The position numbers and the translations under genes are program-made. Of a DNA stretch of 64,000 nt, positions 45,140-57,596 are shown in pieces. Positions within the stretch are counted from its first letter, which is position 1. The number at the start of each line of letters is the position of its first letter. The notes below the pieces were generated by a model. That model was not told the origin of the DNA, searched no databases, and was given only the letters and a program-made list of their open reading frames with translations. The DNA comes from Stomorhina lunata (taxonomy: Eukaryota; Arthropoda; Insecta; Diptera; Rhiniidae): positions 78,859,995 to 78,923,994 of the forward strand of contig OW121743.1 of the NCBI GenBank assembly GCA_933228675.1, read 5' to 3'.

Positions 45140-48005
45140 ATTTTACAATGAAAAATTTTTTATAGAAAAAATTTGATAATGCAATTTTTTCTGTAGAAAA
45201 AATTTTCTAATGAAAGTTTTTCTATAGAACAAATTTTCTAATAAAAGTTTTACTATAGAAAAAATTTTCTAATGAAAGTTTTTCTATAGAAAAAATTTTC
45301 TAATGAAAGTTTTTCTATAGAAAAAATTTTCTAATGAAAGTTTTTCTATAGAAAAACTTTTATAAAGAACATTTTTCTATAGAAAAAGTTTTATAATGAA
45401 CATTTTTCTATAGAAAAAATTTTATAATAAAAATTTTTCTATAGAAAAATTTCTTTTTCTAAAAATGTTTATTATAAAATTTTTTCTATAGAAAAATGTT
45501 AATTATAAAATTTTTTCTATAGAAAAATTTTCATTATAAATTATTTTTTTTAGAAAAAATTTCATTATAAAATTTTTTATATAGAAAAATTTTCATTATG
45601 AAATTTTTTTTATAGAAAAATTTTCATTATAAAATTTTTTCTAAAGAACAATTTTTATTATAAAATTTTTTCTAACGAAAAATTTTTATTATAAAATTTC
45701 TTCTATAGAAAAATATTTATTATAAAATTTTTTCTATAGAAAAAATTTCATTATAAATTTTTTTCTATACAAAAAATTTCATTATAAAATTTTTTCTATT
45801 CAAAAAATTTCATTCAATTTCTATAAAAAAAATTTCATTATAAAATTTTTCTATAGACAAAATTTTATTTTAAAATTGTTTTCTGTAGAAAAAATTCCAT
45901 TATAAAATTTTTCTATAGAAAAAATTTCATTATAAAATTTTGTCTATAGAAAAAATTTCATTATAAAATTTTGTCTATAGAAAAAATTTCATTGTAAAAT
46001 TTTCTCATGAAAGTTTTCCTATAGAAAAAATTTTCTAATAAAAGTTTTACTATAGAAAAAATTTTCTAATGAAAGTTTTTCTATAGAAAAAATTTTCTAA
46101 TGAAAGTTTTTCTATAGAAAAAGTTTTATAAAGAACATTTATCTATAGAAAAAATTTTATAATGAACATTTTCTATAGAAAAAATTTTATAATCAACATT
46201 TTTCTATAGAAAAAATTTCATTTTCTAAAAATGTTTATTATAAAATTTTTTCTATAGAAAAATGTTGATTATAAAATTTTTTCTTTAGAAAAAATTTCAT
46301 TATAAATTTTTTTTTATAGAAAAAATTTCATTATAAAATTTTTTCTATAGAAAAAATTTCATTATAAAATTTTTTCTATAGAAAAAATTTCATTATAAAA
46401 CTTTTTCTGTAGAAAAAATTTCATTATAAAATTTCTTCTATAGAAAAAATTTCATTATAAAATTTTTTCTATAGAAAAAATTTAATTATAAAATTTTTTC
46501 TATAGAAAAAATTTCATTATAAAATTTTTTGTCTATAGAAAAAATTTCATTGTAAAATTTTTTCTATAGAAAAAATTTCATTGTAAAATTTTTTCTATAG
46601 AAAAAATTTCCTTGTAAAATTTTTTCTATAGAAAAAATTTCATTATAATTTTTTTTTTTATAGAAAAAATTTCATTAAAAAATTTTTTCTATAGAAAAAA
46701 TTTTATTAAAAAATTTTTTTTATAGAAAAAATTTCATTATAAAATTTTTCTATAGAAAAAATTTCTTTATAAAATTTGTTCTATAGAAAAAATATCATTA
46801 TAAAATTTGTTCTATAGAAAAAATTTTATTATAAAATTTTTTCTATAGAAAAAATTTTATTATAAAATTTTTGCTATAGAAAAAATTTCATTATAAAATT
46901 TTTGCTATAGAAAAAATTTCATTATAAAATTTTTTCTATAAAAAAATTTCATCATAAAATTTTTTCTATAGAAAAAATTTCATTATAAAATTTTTTCTAT
47001 AGAAAAAATTTTATTATAAAATTTTTTCTATAGAAAAAAATTCATTATAAAATTTTTTCTATAGAAAAAATTTATTATAAAATTTTTTCTATAGAAAAAA
47101 TTTCATTATAAAACTTTTTCTATAGAAAAAATTTCATTATAAAATTTTTTCTATAGAAAAAATTTCATTATAAAATTTTTTCTATAGAAAAAATTTTATT
47201 ATAAAATTTTTTCTGTAGAAAAAATTTCATTATAAAATTTTTTCTGTAGAAAAAATTTCATTATAAAATTTTTTCTGTAGAAAAAATTTCATTATAAAAT
47301 TTTTTCTGTAGAAAAAATTTCATTATAAAATTTTTTCTATAGAAAAAATTTCATTATAAAATTTTTTCTATAGAAAAAATTTCATTATAAAATTTTTTCT
47401 ATAGAAAAAATTTCATTATAAAATTTTTTCTATAGAAAAAATTTCATTATAAAATTTTTTCTATAGAAAAAATTTCATTATAAAATTTTTTCTATAGAAA
47501 AAATTTCATTATAAAATTTTTTCTATAGAAAAAATTTCATTATAAAATTTTTTCTATAGAAAAAATTTCATTATAAAATTTTTTCTATAGAAAAAATTTC
47601 ATTATAAAATTTTTTCTATAGAAAAAATTTCATTATAAAATTTTTTCTATAGAAAAATTTTCATTATAAAATTTTTTCTATAGAAAAATTTTCTTTATAA
47701 AATTTTTTCTATAGAAAAATTTTCATTATAAAATTTTTCCTATAGAAAAATTTTCATTATAAAATTTTTCCTATAGAAAAATTTTCATTATAAAATTGTT
47801 TCTATAGAAAAATTTTCATTATAAAATTTTTTCTGTAGAAAAATTTTGATTATAAGATTTTTTCTATAAAAAAATTTTCATTATAAAATTTTTTCTATAG
47901 AAAAATTTTTATTATAAAATTTTTTCTATAGAAAAATTTTTATTATAAAATATTTTCTATAGAATCGTTTTCGTTATAAAACTTTTGTTATAGAAAAATT
48001 TATAA
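45140..48005. repeat. ~31-bp CTATAG minisatellite, largest array
   Basis: About 90 units of TTTTTTCTATAGAAAAAA then TTTCATTATAAAA. Left parts carry a distinct linker (ATTTTCTAATGAAAG and AACATTTTT). A block of about 280 bp with those linkers at about 45205-45490 reappears at 46010-46270 in the same internal order, so the array contains a larger-scale duplication with a period of about 800 bp. The right end decays into single-A/T changes. Confidence 0.97.
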
Positions 48006-49053
48006 AGAAATAACCTCCACTGTTGTTTTTTGAATGCCATTTTACCAGGATGCAAATATTTGTTATTTGTGTTCCTTTTTTCATCTCTTTTATTATGCCT
48101 TTCTTCTTCTTTTTACCTTTTAACAAACAAACTTTCAGGTAATCCATCCAGAATATTAATTTAGCTTTTCTATCTTTTTGCTTTTAAGTAAATGTCATCA
48201 CTTCTCTACCGGACGAGCTTCATGAGTCATAAAATTAAAGAAGTTTAAGAAAAAATAACGAAAAAATTCTTATTAAAACTTTAGTTTTTCCACAAGGAAA
48301 TGCTAAAACTTAAAATAGAAAATTTTTTTTAATTAAATCAAGAAAAAATAATGAATAATGCGTTTTCTCTTTATTTCAAATTAAGAAAAAAATTCATTAA
48401 AACTTTTGAATTTATATCTTGAGTTGAAATCTATTCGAAATGCAATTGAAATAAACTCACTCCTCGGTTTTTTGTTATTATCTTCAAATTTATTACAATA
48501 TTTATTCATATAATTACACATTTTTTTCCCATATGTTTGTAGAATTTCTAATGTTGTATTTGTTATTTTTTTCAAAAGATTAATTACTTAAAAGTAAACT
48601 TTGTTCTCGTGGACTTATCGCTCGCACATACTAATTAAACTGTTGGGGAGACGGAAGGAGGGACAGACTGATACACAGACGAACTAAGTTTGAATTATGA
48701 TTGCAGTCGGACGGATGCATTACCAACAAATTAAAGACTAGAATAAATATTATTTGTTCAAGAGATTATATGGTTTTTTAATTATAGCATTTGTATTTCA
48801 AACTTGTAGTTTTTAGAATGAAATTTATTGCTAGAATTAAATTTTTAGTTTTCTTGCGAAAGTTTTATTGAGAAAATTTGTTACGAAAGGGGGTTAATTG
48901 AAATGCTGAAATTATTAAGTAATTATCTCCAAACAATTGTCTGAGTCAAATTGGTCTATTTAAAACTAACTAGTCATGGAAGTCGTCAGGCAAAGTTTAG
49001 AGAAGAATGTAGGTTTTAATAGTTATATTAGACTTTAGTCAACTCAAGATTGT
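48006..49053. other. Spacer, no gene
   Basis: CTTTCAG|GTAATC at 48137/48138 has an acceptor-like half, but the pyrimidine tract is interrupted by AACAAACAAA and the donor lacks G at +5, so it is a weak ratchet candidate only. A GGAGACGGAAGGAGGGACAG purine-rich stretch lies at about 48646. Confidence 0.45.
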
Positions 49054-49806
49054 TATACCCATCACCACCGTAGGTAGAAAGGGTATTATAAGTTTGTGCT
49101 GATGTATGTAACGCATAGAAATATTTGTCTAAGACACACCTATTAGTATACCAAAAGGCTTAGAATCACTTTCTGAGTCGATTTAGCGATGTCCGTCCGT
49201 CCGTCTGGCTGGACGGCTGGACCCCCATGTAAACCTTGTAATTAAACTACAGGTCACAATTCTAAATATAATTTGATGAAATTTGGCACAGATCATTTTT
49301 TTTGATAATGGGACCATGGCTATTGAAATTCAAAATCGGTATAATTTTTATGGTACCTCCCATAGGTCCCACTTCCCGGAATTGATATATTGGCCACAAA
49401 TATCAATATTTTTTCATGAAATTTAAAATTTCGTTGAAATCGGTCCACATTTGACCATAGCTCTCATACAAAATCTTTTTTAAAAACGCACTAAATGAGA
49501 CAAAAATCTTTAAAACGCTCGTAAATCTAAAGATAATGAGAATTTTGAGTTTATTTTTTGCATACATAAGTTTTGTAACAACTGTAATCAATTTGTCAAA
49601 TTTCGAGATAATCGGTCCACATTTGACCCTAGCCCTCATATAAGTCCAAATGAAGGAAACAGCTTAAATATATAAGTTTTGAGAAAATGTTTGTATGATG
49701 GAAAAATTTAGCAAATATTTGTCTTTATATAGGAAAAATAACACCTTTGACCTTAGTGGTAAAGGGCATCGTATGGTCGGGCTTGACCGTCTGTAGTACT
49801 TTCTTA
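49054..49806 (-). mobile_element. Dispersed element family A, copy 2
   Basis: Reverse orientation: begins TATACCCATCACCACCG and ends GTAGTACTTTCTTACA. It contains all conserved family words, including the GTCCGTCCGTCTGG run at about 49192-49207. It lies head-to-tail with copy 3 with no spacer. Confidence 0.8.
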
Positions 49807-50568
49807 CATACCCTTCACCATCATAGGTGGAAAGGGTATTATAAGTTTGTGCTGATATATGTAACGCATAGAAATATTTGTCTTAGACCCACCTATTAGT
49901 ATACCAATAGGCTTAGAATCACTTTCTGAGTCGATTTAGCGATATCCGTCCATCCGTCTGGGTGGCTGGACCCCCATGTAAACCTTGTAATCAAACTACA
50001 GGTCGCAATTCTAAATATAATTTGATGAAATTTCGCACAGATCATTTTTTTTGATAATGGGACCATGGCTATTGAAATTCAAAATCGGTATAATTTTTAT
50101 GGTACCTCCCATAGGTCCCACTTCCCGGAATTGATATATTGGCCACAAATATCCACATTTTTTCATGAAATTTAAAATTTCGTTAAAATCGGTCCACATT
50201 TGACCATAGCTCCCATACAAACTCTTCTTTAAAAACGCACTAAATGAGATAAAAATCTTTAAAGCGCTCGTAAATCTAAAGATAATGAGAATTTTGAGTT
50301 TATTTTTTTCATACATAAGTAACATTGTAACAACTGTAATCAATTTGCCAAATTTCGAGATAATCGGTCCACATTTGACCCTAGCCCTCATATAAGTCCA
50401 AATGAAGGAAACAGCTTAAATATATAAGTTTTGAGAAAATGTTTGTATGATGGACAAATTTAGCAAATATTTGTCTTTATACAGGAAAAATAACACCTTT
50501 GACCTTAGTGGTGAAGGGTATCGTATGGTCGGGCTCGACCGACAATAGCACTTTTTTACTTGTTTTTG
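49807..50568 (-). mobile_element. Dispersed element family A, copy 3
   Basis: Reverse orientation, immediately follows copy 2 and is very similar to it. It ends AGCACTTTTTTACTTGTTTTT. The open frames read across both copies (starting MRARVKCGPIISKF) are shared only because the copies are related; there is no supported protein. Confidence 0.8.
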
Positions 50569-51317
50569 TCTACAATCAAGTTTTGTTTGACTTCAGTTGG
50601 TTTAGACTGAAGTATTTAGTATCAATTTCATTTATTATATGATCCCAACTGCAGTTCAGACTAATTAGTTTACATAACTTAAATATTTGTTTAAATGAAT
50701 GAATTTGTTGAAATATAACTTTTTGTTGGCGACATTTTTTTAAATATTTGTTTAATGCAACCAGACCTCATGCATATTTGACTAGAGTATTTTAGGTATT
50801 TACTTTTTTTTTGTAAAATTTAAATAAACAGAAAATTTAATTATGTTATCAAAAGTGAAATTGTTTAATTAACAGAAAAGAAGTCATGATTACTCTACGA
50901 TTTCGTCATAAAGTTCACACTAAAAATAGTTTACACTATTTCCAAATTAGTCTACAGTTAATTAGAGCTATAGATAGATCATAGAAATATCGTTATATCA
51001 AAGACTTTTTAATATAAAGATATTGCACTCCATACATTTTTTTCTGGCAAAAGTGAAATTAAAGTTGATAAAAAGCATTAAAAAACGCACAAACAAACAT
51101 ACATTTCATGAGCACATGTGTGTACCTTAGCTTATTCTCATTGAATAATCGTCTCCATTAGTTATTTTCGAATATTCTCTTTTTTTTATTGGGACTTTTC
51201 TCTTTTTTTATTGGGACTTTTCAAAACGACCATACGCAAAATCATTGTATGAAAGTGCAATATCTTTATATTATAGAGTCTTTGGTTATTAAACTATAGA
51301 CTTTTCGTCTAATGAAA
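50569..51317. other. Spacer
   Basis: No gene. Isolated TTTAGACTGAAGT-type words resemble decayed GACTATAGTC units. A 20-bp duplication, TTTTTTTATTGGGACTTTTC, is repeated at 51181-51220. Confidence 0.45.
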
Positions 51318-51325
51318 GTTCATAC

Positions 51326-52340
51326 TAGGGTATTCAATTATTCGATTAATTGTGCGATCGAAGCTTGATCAGTTAATAATCGAATAATAACAAATTATCG
51401 AAAATCAAAAATTGTTTATTTATACACATATTAAAGTACAAATTAATTAATGTAAGAAAGTACTATAGACGGTCAAGCCCGACCATACGATACCCTTCAC
51501 CACTAAGGTCAAATGTGTTCTTTTTCGTATATAAAGACAAATATTTGCTAAATTTTACCATCATATAAACATTTATATTTAAGCTGTTTCCATCATTTGG
51601 ACTTATATGAGAGCTAGGGTCCAATGTAAACCGATTATCACGAAATTCGGCAAATTGATTACATATTTTACAAAAATTATGTATGAAAAAAAAATAAACT
51701 CAAAATTCTCATTATCTTCAGATTTACGAGCGTTTTAGTGATTTTTTGGCTCATTTAGAGCGTTTTGACAGAAGAGTTTGTATGGGAGCTATGGTCAAAT
51801 GTGGACCGATTTCAATGAAATTTGGTACAGTGATTTTGATTTACATAAACATAATTTGTTTCAATTTCTTGAAAAAATATTGATATTTGTGGCCAAAATA
51901 TTAATTCCGGGAAGTGAGACCTATGGGAGGTATCATAAATAATGCACCCAATAGCCATGGTCCCAAATATCTGTGGCAAACTTCATCAAATTATCTTTAG
52001 AATTGCGACCTGTACTTTGATTACATGGTTTACATGGGGGTCCAGCCAGCCGTCCTGCCAGACAGACGGAATGACATCGCTTAATCGACTTAGAAAGTGA
52101 ATCTAAGCCTATTGGTATACTAAAAGGTGGGTCTAAGACAAAAATTTCTATGCGTTACACACATCAGCACAAACTTATAATACCCACCTATGGTGATGAA
52201 GGGTATAATTCTAATCTACACAAATTATTCGGTTATTTCTTATTTGAATTTTGTAAATTTTCATCTCATTTTCAATCGATCAAATAAAATAAATAAATTA
52301 TTCGGTTAATCGAATAAAAGTAAATCGATTAAATACCCTA
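51326..52340. mobile_element. hAT-type MITE interrupted by a family A copy
   Basis: Ends TAGGGTATTCAATTATTCGA on the left and, in reverse complement, TAGGGTATTTAATCGATTTA on the right. Flanking 8-bp repeats GTTCATAC (51318-51325) and ATTCATAC (52341-52348) match at 7 of 8. Subterminal ATTCGATTAA/TTAATCGAAT words are inverted. About 255 bp remain once the nested family A copy (51449-52208) is excluded. No transposase. Confidence 0.7.
51449..52208 (+). mobile_element. Dispersed element family A, copy 4 (nested)
   Basis: Starts TGTAAGAAAGTACTATAGAC and ends GGTGATGAAGGGTATAA. All conserved family words are present. It is inserted within the hAT-type MITE and is therefore younger than it. Confidence 0.8.
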
Positions 52341-52348
52341 ATTCATAC

Positions 52349-53694
52349 TATAGACAATTGAGACTATAGTCACTTCAGACTAGAGTCAGTTCAGATTAAA
52401 ATACGTTAAGATATAATCATCTCATTAATAATCCAGTCGAACTATAGTCAAATTGGGGAACAAACCACCGCATTTGATATCGATCAAAATGTAAGATATT
52501 TCAATAACATTTGTATAGCATACTTTTAGGATAATCTAAATAATATATAACATAAAAGGTTCATTACATTGCAGTCAAAAGTTTCTTGATACTAAAAGAG
52601 TTTCATTAAAACTAAATGTTTTGACAGACAAACGGATATATTTTGATATCACATTTTAATAAAATTTTTGCAAAATAATTTTTAAAAATCCCTAAGGTAT
52701 GTTACACAATATTTGCTTAAAAGTCTGAGCTTTCGATCTATATTGAAAGTGGCGATTTGGCCTTAGATTGAAACTATTTCAAGCTAAATTATGTTTATAC
52801 TATATTTAGTCTGATCAGACTAGAATTTATATTCATATTAAGTTGTCAGTCATTTCAGATTATAAACTATTCAAAGTTGAAAAGTAGGAGAAAATCTTTT
52901 AAAACTTGGCTTACGAAATTGAAGAATATGCACACAAGATAGAGAAACATGGAATTCTAAAATATGCTCGGTCTTTGACCTAAATAGGTTATAACTATAG
53001 GCCATTTAACTTAGTTCTAGTACTAACTAAGTTCAAGTACTTACTTATAGGCATTTAAGTAAGTTCGAGTACTAACAACTTAAGTAAGAGTTGAGTTAGT
53101 TAAACCGGCTTTACATGACAGTCAGTTCAAACTATAGTCTGGTTGGACTATAGCCAGTTCAAATCATAATTAGTTTAGGCCTTAGCTGCTGCCTTAAAAC
53201 GAAAGCCTTTTTGTAAAAGTTCTGCTACTTTTTCTCCAGCTACAAGTAGTAATTCCCTCAAGCCAATTGATTTTTCAACCGTTAAGCAAAAAACAATATA
53301 AATCGTAGAAAAAACATAATAAAGACAAAGAAAAGAAAAATAAAAAAAAATTAATATTAAAAGTTCATTATCATTTCTGACCTTTGAAATTTCGCGGCTT
53401 AAATTGTTGATTTTGCTTTACAGTTAAATGAAACAAAAAAAGCTACGCTATCATTTTTACAAATTTAGCAATTACCGCCGCTAAGTGATCGTTTGCTGTT
53501 GCTGTTGGTAAAGCAATAATTTGCTAAAATTTGTTGTAATATGACAACTGTAATTGTAGAGAGACAATAAATGGCGCTCGACGGATGAGTAGATGAAGAA
53601 AATGTAAATACAAGAAAAAATTAACTTGTTCCGCTGAGTTTTTTAAGCAACAGTATCGGATTACAGCAGGTTGCTTGCATTTTCGATAGTACAT
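52349..53694. other. Spacer with scattered GACTATAGTC units
   Basis: No gene. Isolated units such as GAGACTATAGTCACTTCAGA occur at about 52350-52450 and TCAAACTATAGTCTGGTTGG at about 53110-53180, outliers of the following array. A family B fragment lies within. Confidence 0.5.
52880..53010 (+). repeat. Dispersed repeat family B, fragment
   Basis: Contains GGAGAAAATCTTTTAAAACT, ACGAAATTGAAGAATATGC, GGAATTCTAAAATATGCTCG and ATAGGCCATTTAACTTAGTT, matching the right half of the 26.1-kb copy. Confidence 0.7.
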
Positions 53695-56270
53695 AGGCAA
53701 AATTTACAAAGAGCACACAGACTATAGTCCATTTAGACTATAATCCCTTCAGAATTTAGTCAGTATAAACTAGAATTACGTCAGACTATAGCGCAATAAG
53801 ACTTTCAGACTTTCTTTCAGACTATTGTCAATTCCGACTCTAGTCTAATCAGACTATAGTCCGTTCAGATTATAGGCCATTCAGACTACAGTTCATTTAG
53901 ACTATAATCCCTTCAGACTTTAGTCAATTTGCACTATAATTCTTTCAGACTATAGTCCTTTCAGACTATAGTCAATTCCGACTATAGTCCAACCAATAGT
54001 CAATTCCTATTATAGTCCATTCAGACTATAGTCTATATATGACTATTCTATATATTATACTAAAGTCTATATCAGGCTTTAGTCTATATCCGTCAATAGT
54101 ATATATATCCGACTATAGTCTATATCAGACTTTAGTCTATATCAGACTATAGTCTACATCAGACTATAGTCTACATCAGACCCTAGTCTATATCAGACAA
54201 CAGACTATATCAGACTATAGTCTATATCCGACTATAGTCTATATCAGACTATAGTCTATATCAGACTATAGTCCATATCAGACTAAAGTCTATATCCGCC
54301 ATAGTTGATATCCGACTATAGTCTATATCTGACTATATTATATATCAGACTATAGTCTATATCAGACCGTAGTCTATATCAGACTAAAGTCTATTTCAGA
54401 CCATAGTCTATATGATACTATAGTCTATATAAGACTTTAGTCTATGGTCGGCTATAGTCTTTATCAGACTGGTCTATATCAGACTATAGTCTATATCGGA
54501 CTAAAGTCTATATCCGACTATAGTCTATTTCAGACTATAGTATACATTCGACTACAGTATATATCAGACCATAGTCTATATCTGACTATGGTCTATATCA
54601 GACTTTAGTCTATATCCGACTATAGTCTCTATCAGACTATAGTCTATATCCGACTATAGTCTCTATCAGACTATAGTCTATATCAGACTATAGTCTATAT
54701 CCGACTATAGTCTATATCAGACTATAGTATATTTCAGACCATAGTCTATATCAGACTATAGTCTATATCCGGCCATAGTTGATATCCGACTATAGTCTAT
54801 ATCTGACTATAGTATATATCAGACTATAGTCTAAATCAGATCGTAGTCTATATCAGACTATAGTCTATATCTCACTATAGTCCATATCCGACTATAGTCT
54901 ATTTCAGACTATATTCTATATCCGATTACAGTATATATCAGACCATAGTCTATATCCGACTATAGTCTATATAAGACTATAGTCTATAGTTGGCTATAGT
55001 CTTTATCAGACTGGTCTATATCAGACTATAGTCTATATCGGACTAAAGTCTATATCCGACTATAGTCTATTTCAGGTTATAGTCTATATCCTACTACAGT
55101 ATATATCAGACCATAGTCTATATCTGAATATGGCCTATATCAGATTTTAGTCTATATCCGACTATAGTCTCTATCTGACTATAGTCTATATCAGACTATA
55201 GTCTATATCCTATTATAGTCTATATCAGACTATAGTCTATATCCGAATATAGTCTCTATCAGACTATAGTCTATATCAGACTATAGTCTATATCCGGCCA
55301 TAGTTGATATCCGACTATAGTCTATATCTGACTATAGTATATATCAGACTATAGTCTAAATCAGATCGTAGTCTATATCAGACTATAGTCTATTTCAGAC
55401 CATAGTCTATATCATACTATAGTCTATATCTCACTATAGTCTATATCCGACTATAGTCTATTTCAGACTGTAGTCTATATCCGATTACAGTATATATCAG
55501 ACCAAAGTCTATATCTGACTATGGTCTATATCAGACTTTAGTCTATATCAGACCATAGTCTACATCAGACTACAGTCTATGTGCGACTATAGTCTATATC
55601 AGACTATAGTCTATATCAGACTATAGTCAATATCAGACTATAGTCTATATCAGACTATAGTCTATATCCGACTATAGTCTCTATCAGACTAAAGTCTATA
55701 TCAGACTATATTCTATATCCGGCCATAGTCGATATTCGGCTATAGTCTATATCTGACTATAGTATATATCAGACTATAGTCTATATCAGACCATAGTCTA
55801 TATCATACTATAGTCTATATCCCACTATAGTCTATATCCGACTATAGTCTATATAAGACTATAGTCTTTATCAGACTAGTCTAGTCTATATCAGACTATA
55901 GTCTATATCGGACTAAAGTCTATATCCGACTATAGTCTATTTCAGACTATAGTCTATATCCGACTACAGTATATATCAGACCATAGTCTATATCTGACTA
56001 TGGTCTATATCAGACTTTAGTCTATATCAGACCATAGTCTACATCAGACTATAGTCTATGTGCGACTATAGTCTATATCAGACTATGGTATATATCAGAC
56101 TATATATCAGACTATAGTCTATAGTATATATCCGACTATAGTCTATATCTGTCTATATCAGACAATAGTATCAGACTATATTCTATATCTGACTATATCC
56201 GACTATAGTCTATATCTGTATGTGTTCGACTATAGTCTTAATCAAACTAAAGTATATATCAGATAATATT
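53695..56270. repeat. 17-bp minisatellite, GACTATAGTC core, with higher-order structure
   Basis: About 150 units of CAGACTATAGTCTATAT or CCGACTATAGTCTATAT. AGACTATAGTCT is a 12-bp perfect palindrome. The left end (to about 54000) has longer 19-20-bp units with CATTT/AATTCC linkers. Rare marker variants recur in blocks: TAGTTGATATCC-type at about 54302, 54776, 55301 and 55726, and GACTGGTCTATATC at 54467 and 55008. This shows a higher-order repeat of about 420-540 bp. Confidence 0.95.
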
Positions 56271-56339
56271 AATATTAACTCTGTTAGGCTTTTAAAACAA
56301 CGTTTAAGGACTCATCTATCTGTAGCACAGTGGGCTCAA

Positions 56340-57055
56340 CAGTGGAGCAAAGTGCTACAGTTAGTCAAGCCCGACCATAAGATACCCTTCCCCACTAAGG
56401 TCAAAGGTATTCTTTTTCCTATATAAAGAGAAATATTTGCTAAATTTTTCCATCATACAAACATTTTCTCAAAACTTATATATTTATATTTCTGTCATTT
56501 GGAATTATATAGGAGTTAGGGTCAAATGTAGATTTCCTCGAAATTTAACAGATTTATGAGCCTTTTAGAGATTTTTGTCTCATTTAGTGCCTTTTTGACA
56601 GAACAGTTTGTATGAGAGCTATGGTCAAATGTGGACCGATTTCAACGAAATTTGGTACAGAGATTTAAGTCTACATAAGCAGTATTTTTTTTTAAATTTC
56701 ATGAAAAAATATTGATATTAGTGGCCAATATATCAATTCCGGGAAGTGGGACCTATGGCATAGATAATAGACGGATTTTGACAAATTTCAATAGCCTTGG
56801 TCCCACTATAAAAGAAAATTATCTGCTAAATTTGATCAAATTATCCTTAGAATTGCGACCTGTACTTTGATTACATAGTTTACATGGGGGTCCAGCATGC
56901 CAGACGGACTGTCTGACATCGCTAAATCGACTCAGAAAGTGATTCTAAGCCTATTGGTATACTAAAAGGTGGGTCTAAGACAAATATTTCTATGCGTTAC
57001 ATACATCAGCACAAACTTATAATACCCTTTCCACCTATGGTGGTAAAGGGTTTAA
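56340..57055 (+). mobile_element. Dispersed element family A, copy 5
   Basis: Starts near GCAAAGTGCTACAGTTAGTC and ends GGTGGTAAAGGGTTTAAAT. It has internal deletions relative to other copies (shortened near 56520-56560 and 56750-56770), and the GACGGAC run is reduced. It adjoins the 17-bp array on the left and a palindromic MITE 11 bp away on the right. Confidence 0.75.
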
Positions 57056-57066
57056 ATATATATGTG

Positions 57067-57596
57067 TTAGAATGGGTTGATTTTTATGGTAGCCATGAAA
57101 AGCTACTGGCGCATAGCAAAATCGAAATCTGCACCTGATTCTAAGAAAGTTTCCCTAAGAAACCAGGTGTCTAGCTTTGAAAATATTCACTTCCCACACA
57201 TTGAATAGAATTTTTGAAAAAATATAGTTTTGGATATAATTCGATATCTTGAAAACTAATGAAGGTATCTTAATGAAACTTTGGTTACCACAAGATATGA
57301 GCTATAGTAAGACTTGGTAGAATGCCACTGGGTGATACTAAACGCGATACTAAAGTTTGGCTTTCAAAATATTGCCAAACGACACCTTCATTAGTTTTCA
57401 AGATATCGAATTGTATCCAAAACTATTTTTTTCCAAAATTCTATTCAATGTGTAGGAAGTGAATATTTTCAGGCCTCGCAGCGCTAGCTAAGTTTTGATT
57501 TTAGACAACTGGTTTCTTTAGGAAGCTATTTTAAAATTAGCCATAGATTTCGATTTTAATATACGCCTGTTCATGAAAAAAATCGACCCACCCTAA
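57067..57596. mobile_element. Long palindromic MITE (530 bp, ~200-bp arms)
   Basis: The left arm (57067-57269) and right arm (57382-57596) are reverse complements along their whole length. The ends TTAG-AATGGGTTGATTTTT and, reversed, TTAGGGTGGGTCGATTTTT agree, and the inner TCGATATCTTGAAAACTAAT segment is identical in both arms. Outer arms have diverged more than the inner ones. Flanks TATGTG/TATGTA may be a target duplication. No coding sequence. Confidence 0.8.

Noticed and set aside
48100..48145. TTTCAG|GTAATC as a ratchet site
   Set aside because: The pyrimidine tract is interrupted by AACAAACAAA and the donor lacks G at +5. Kept only as a weak possibility.
49403..50391. Minus-strand frames starting MRARVKCGPIISKF, found in adjacent family A copies
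   Set aside because: Similarity comes from duplication of a non-coding dispersed element. Other copies of the family are not open in that frame, so there is no sign of coding constraint.
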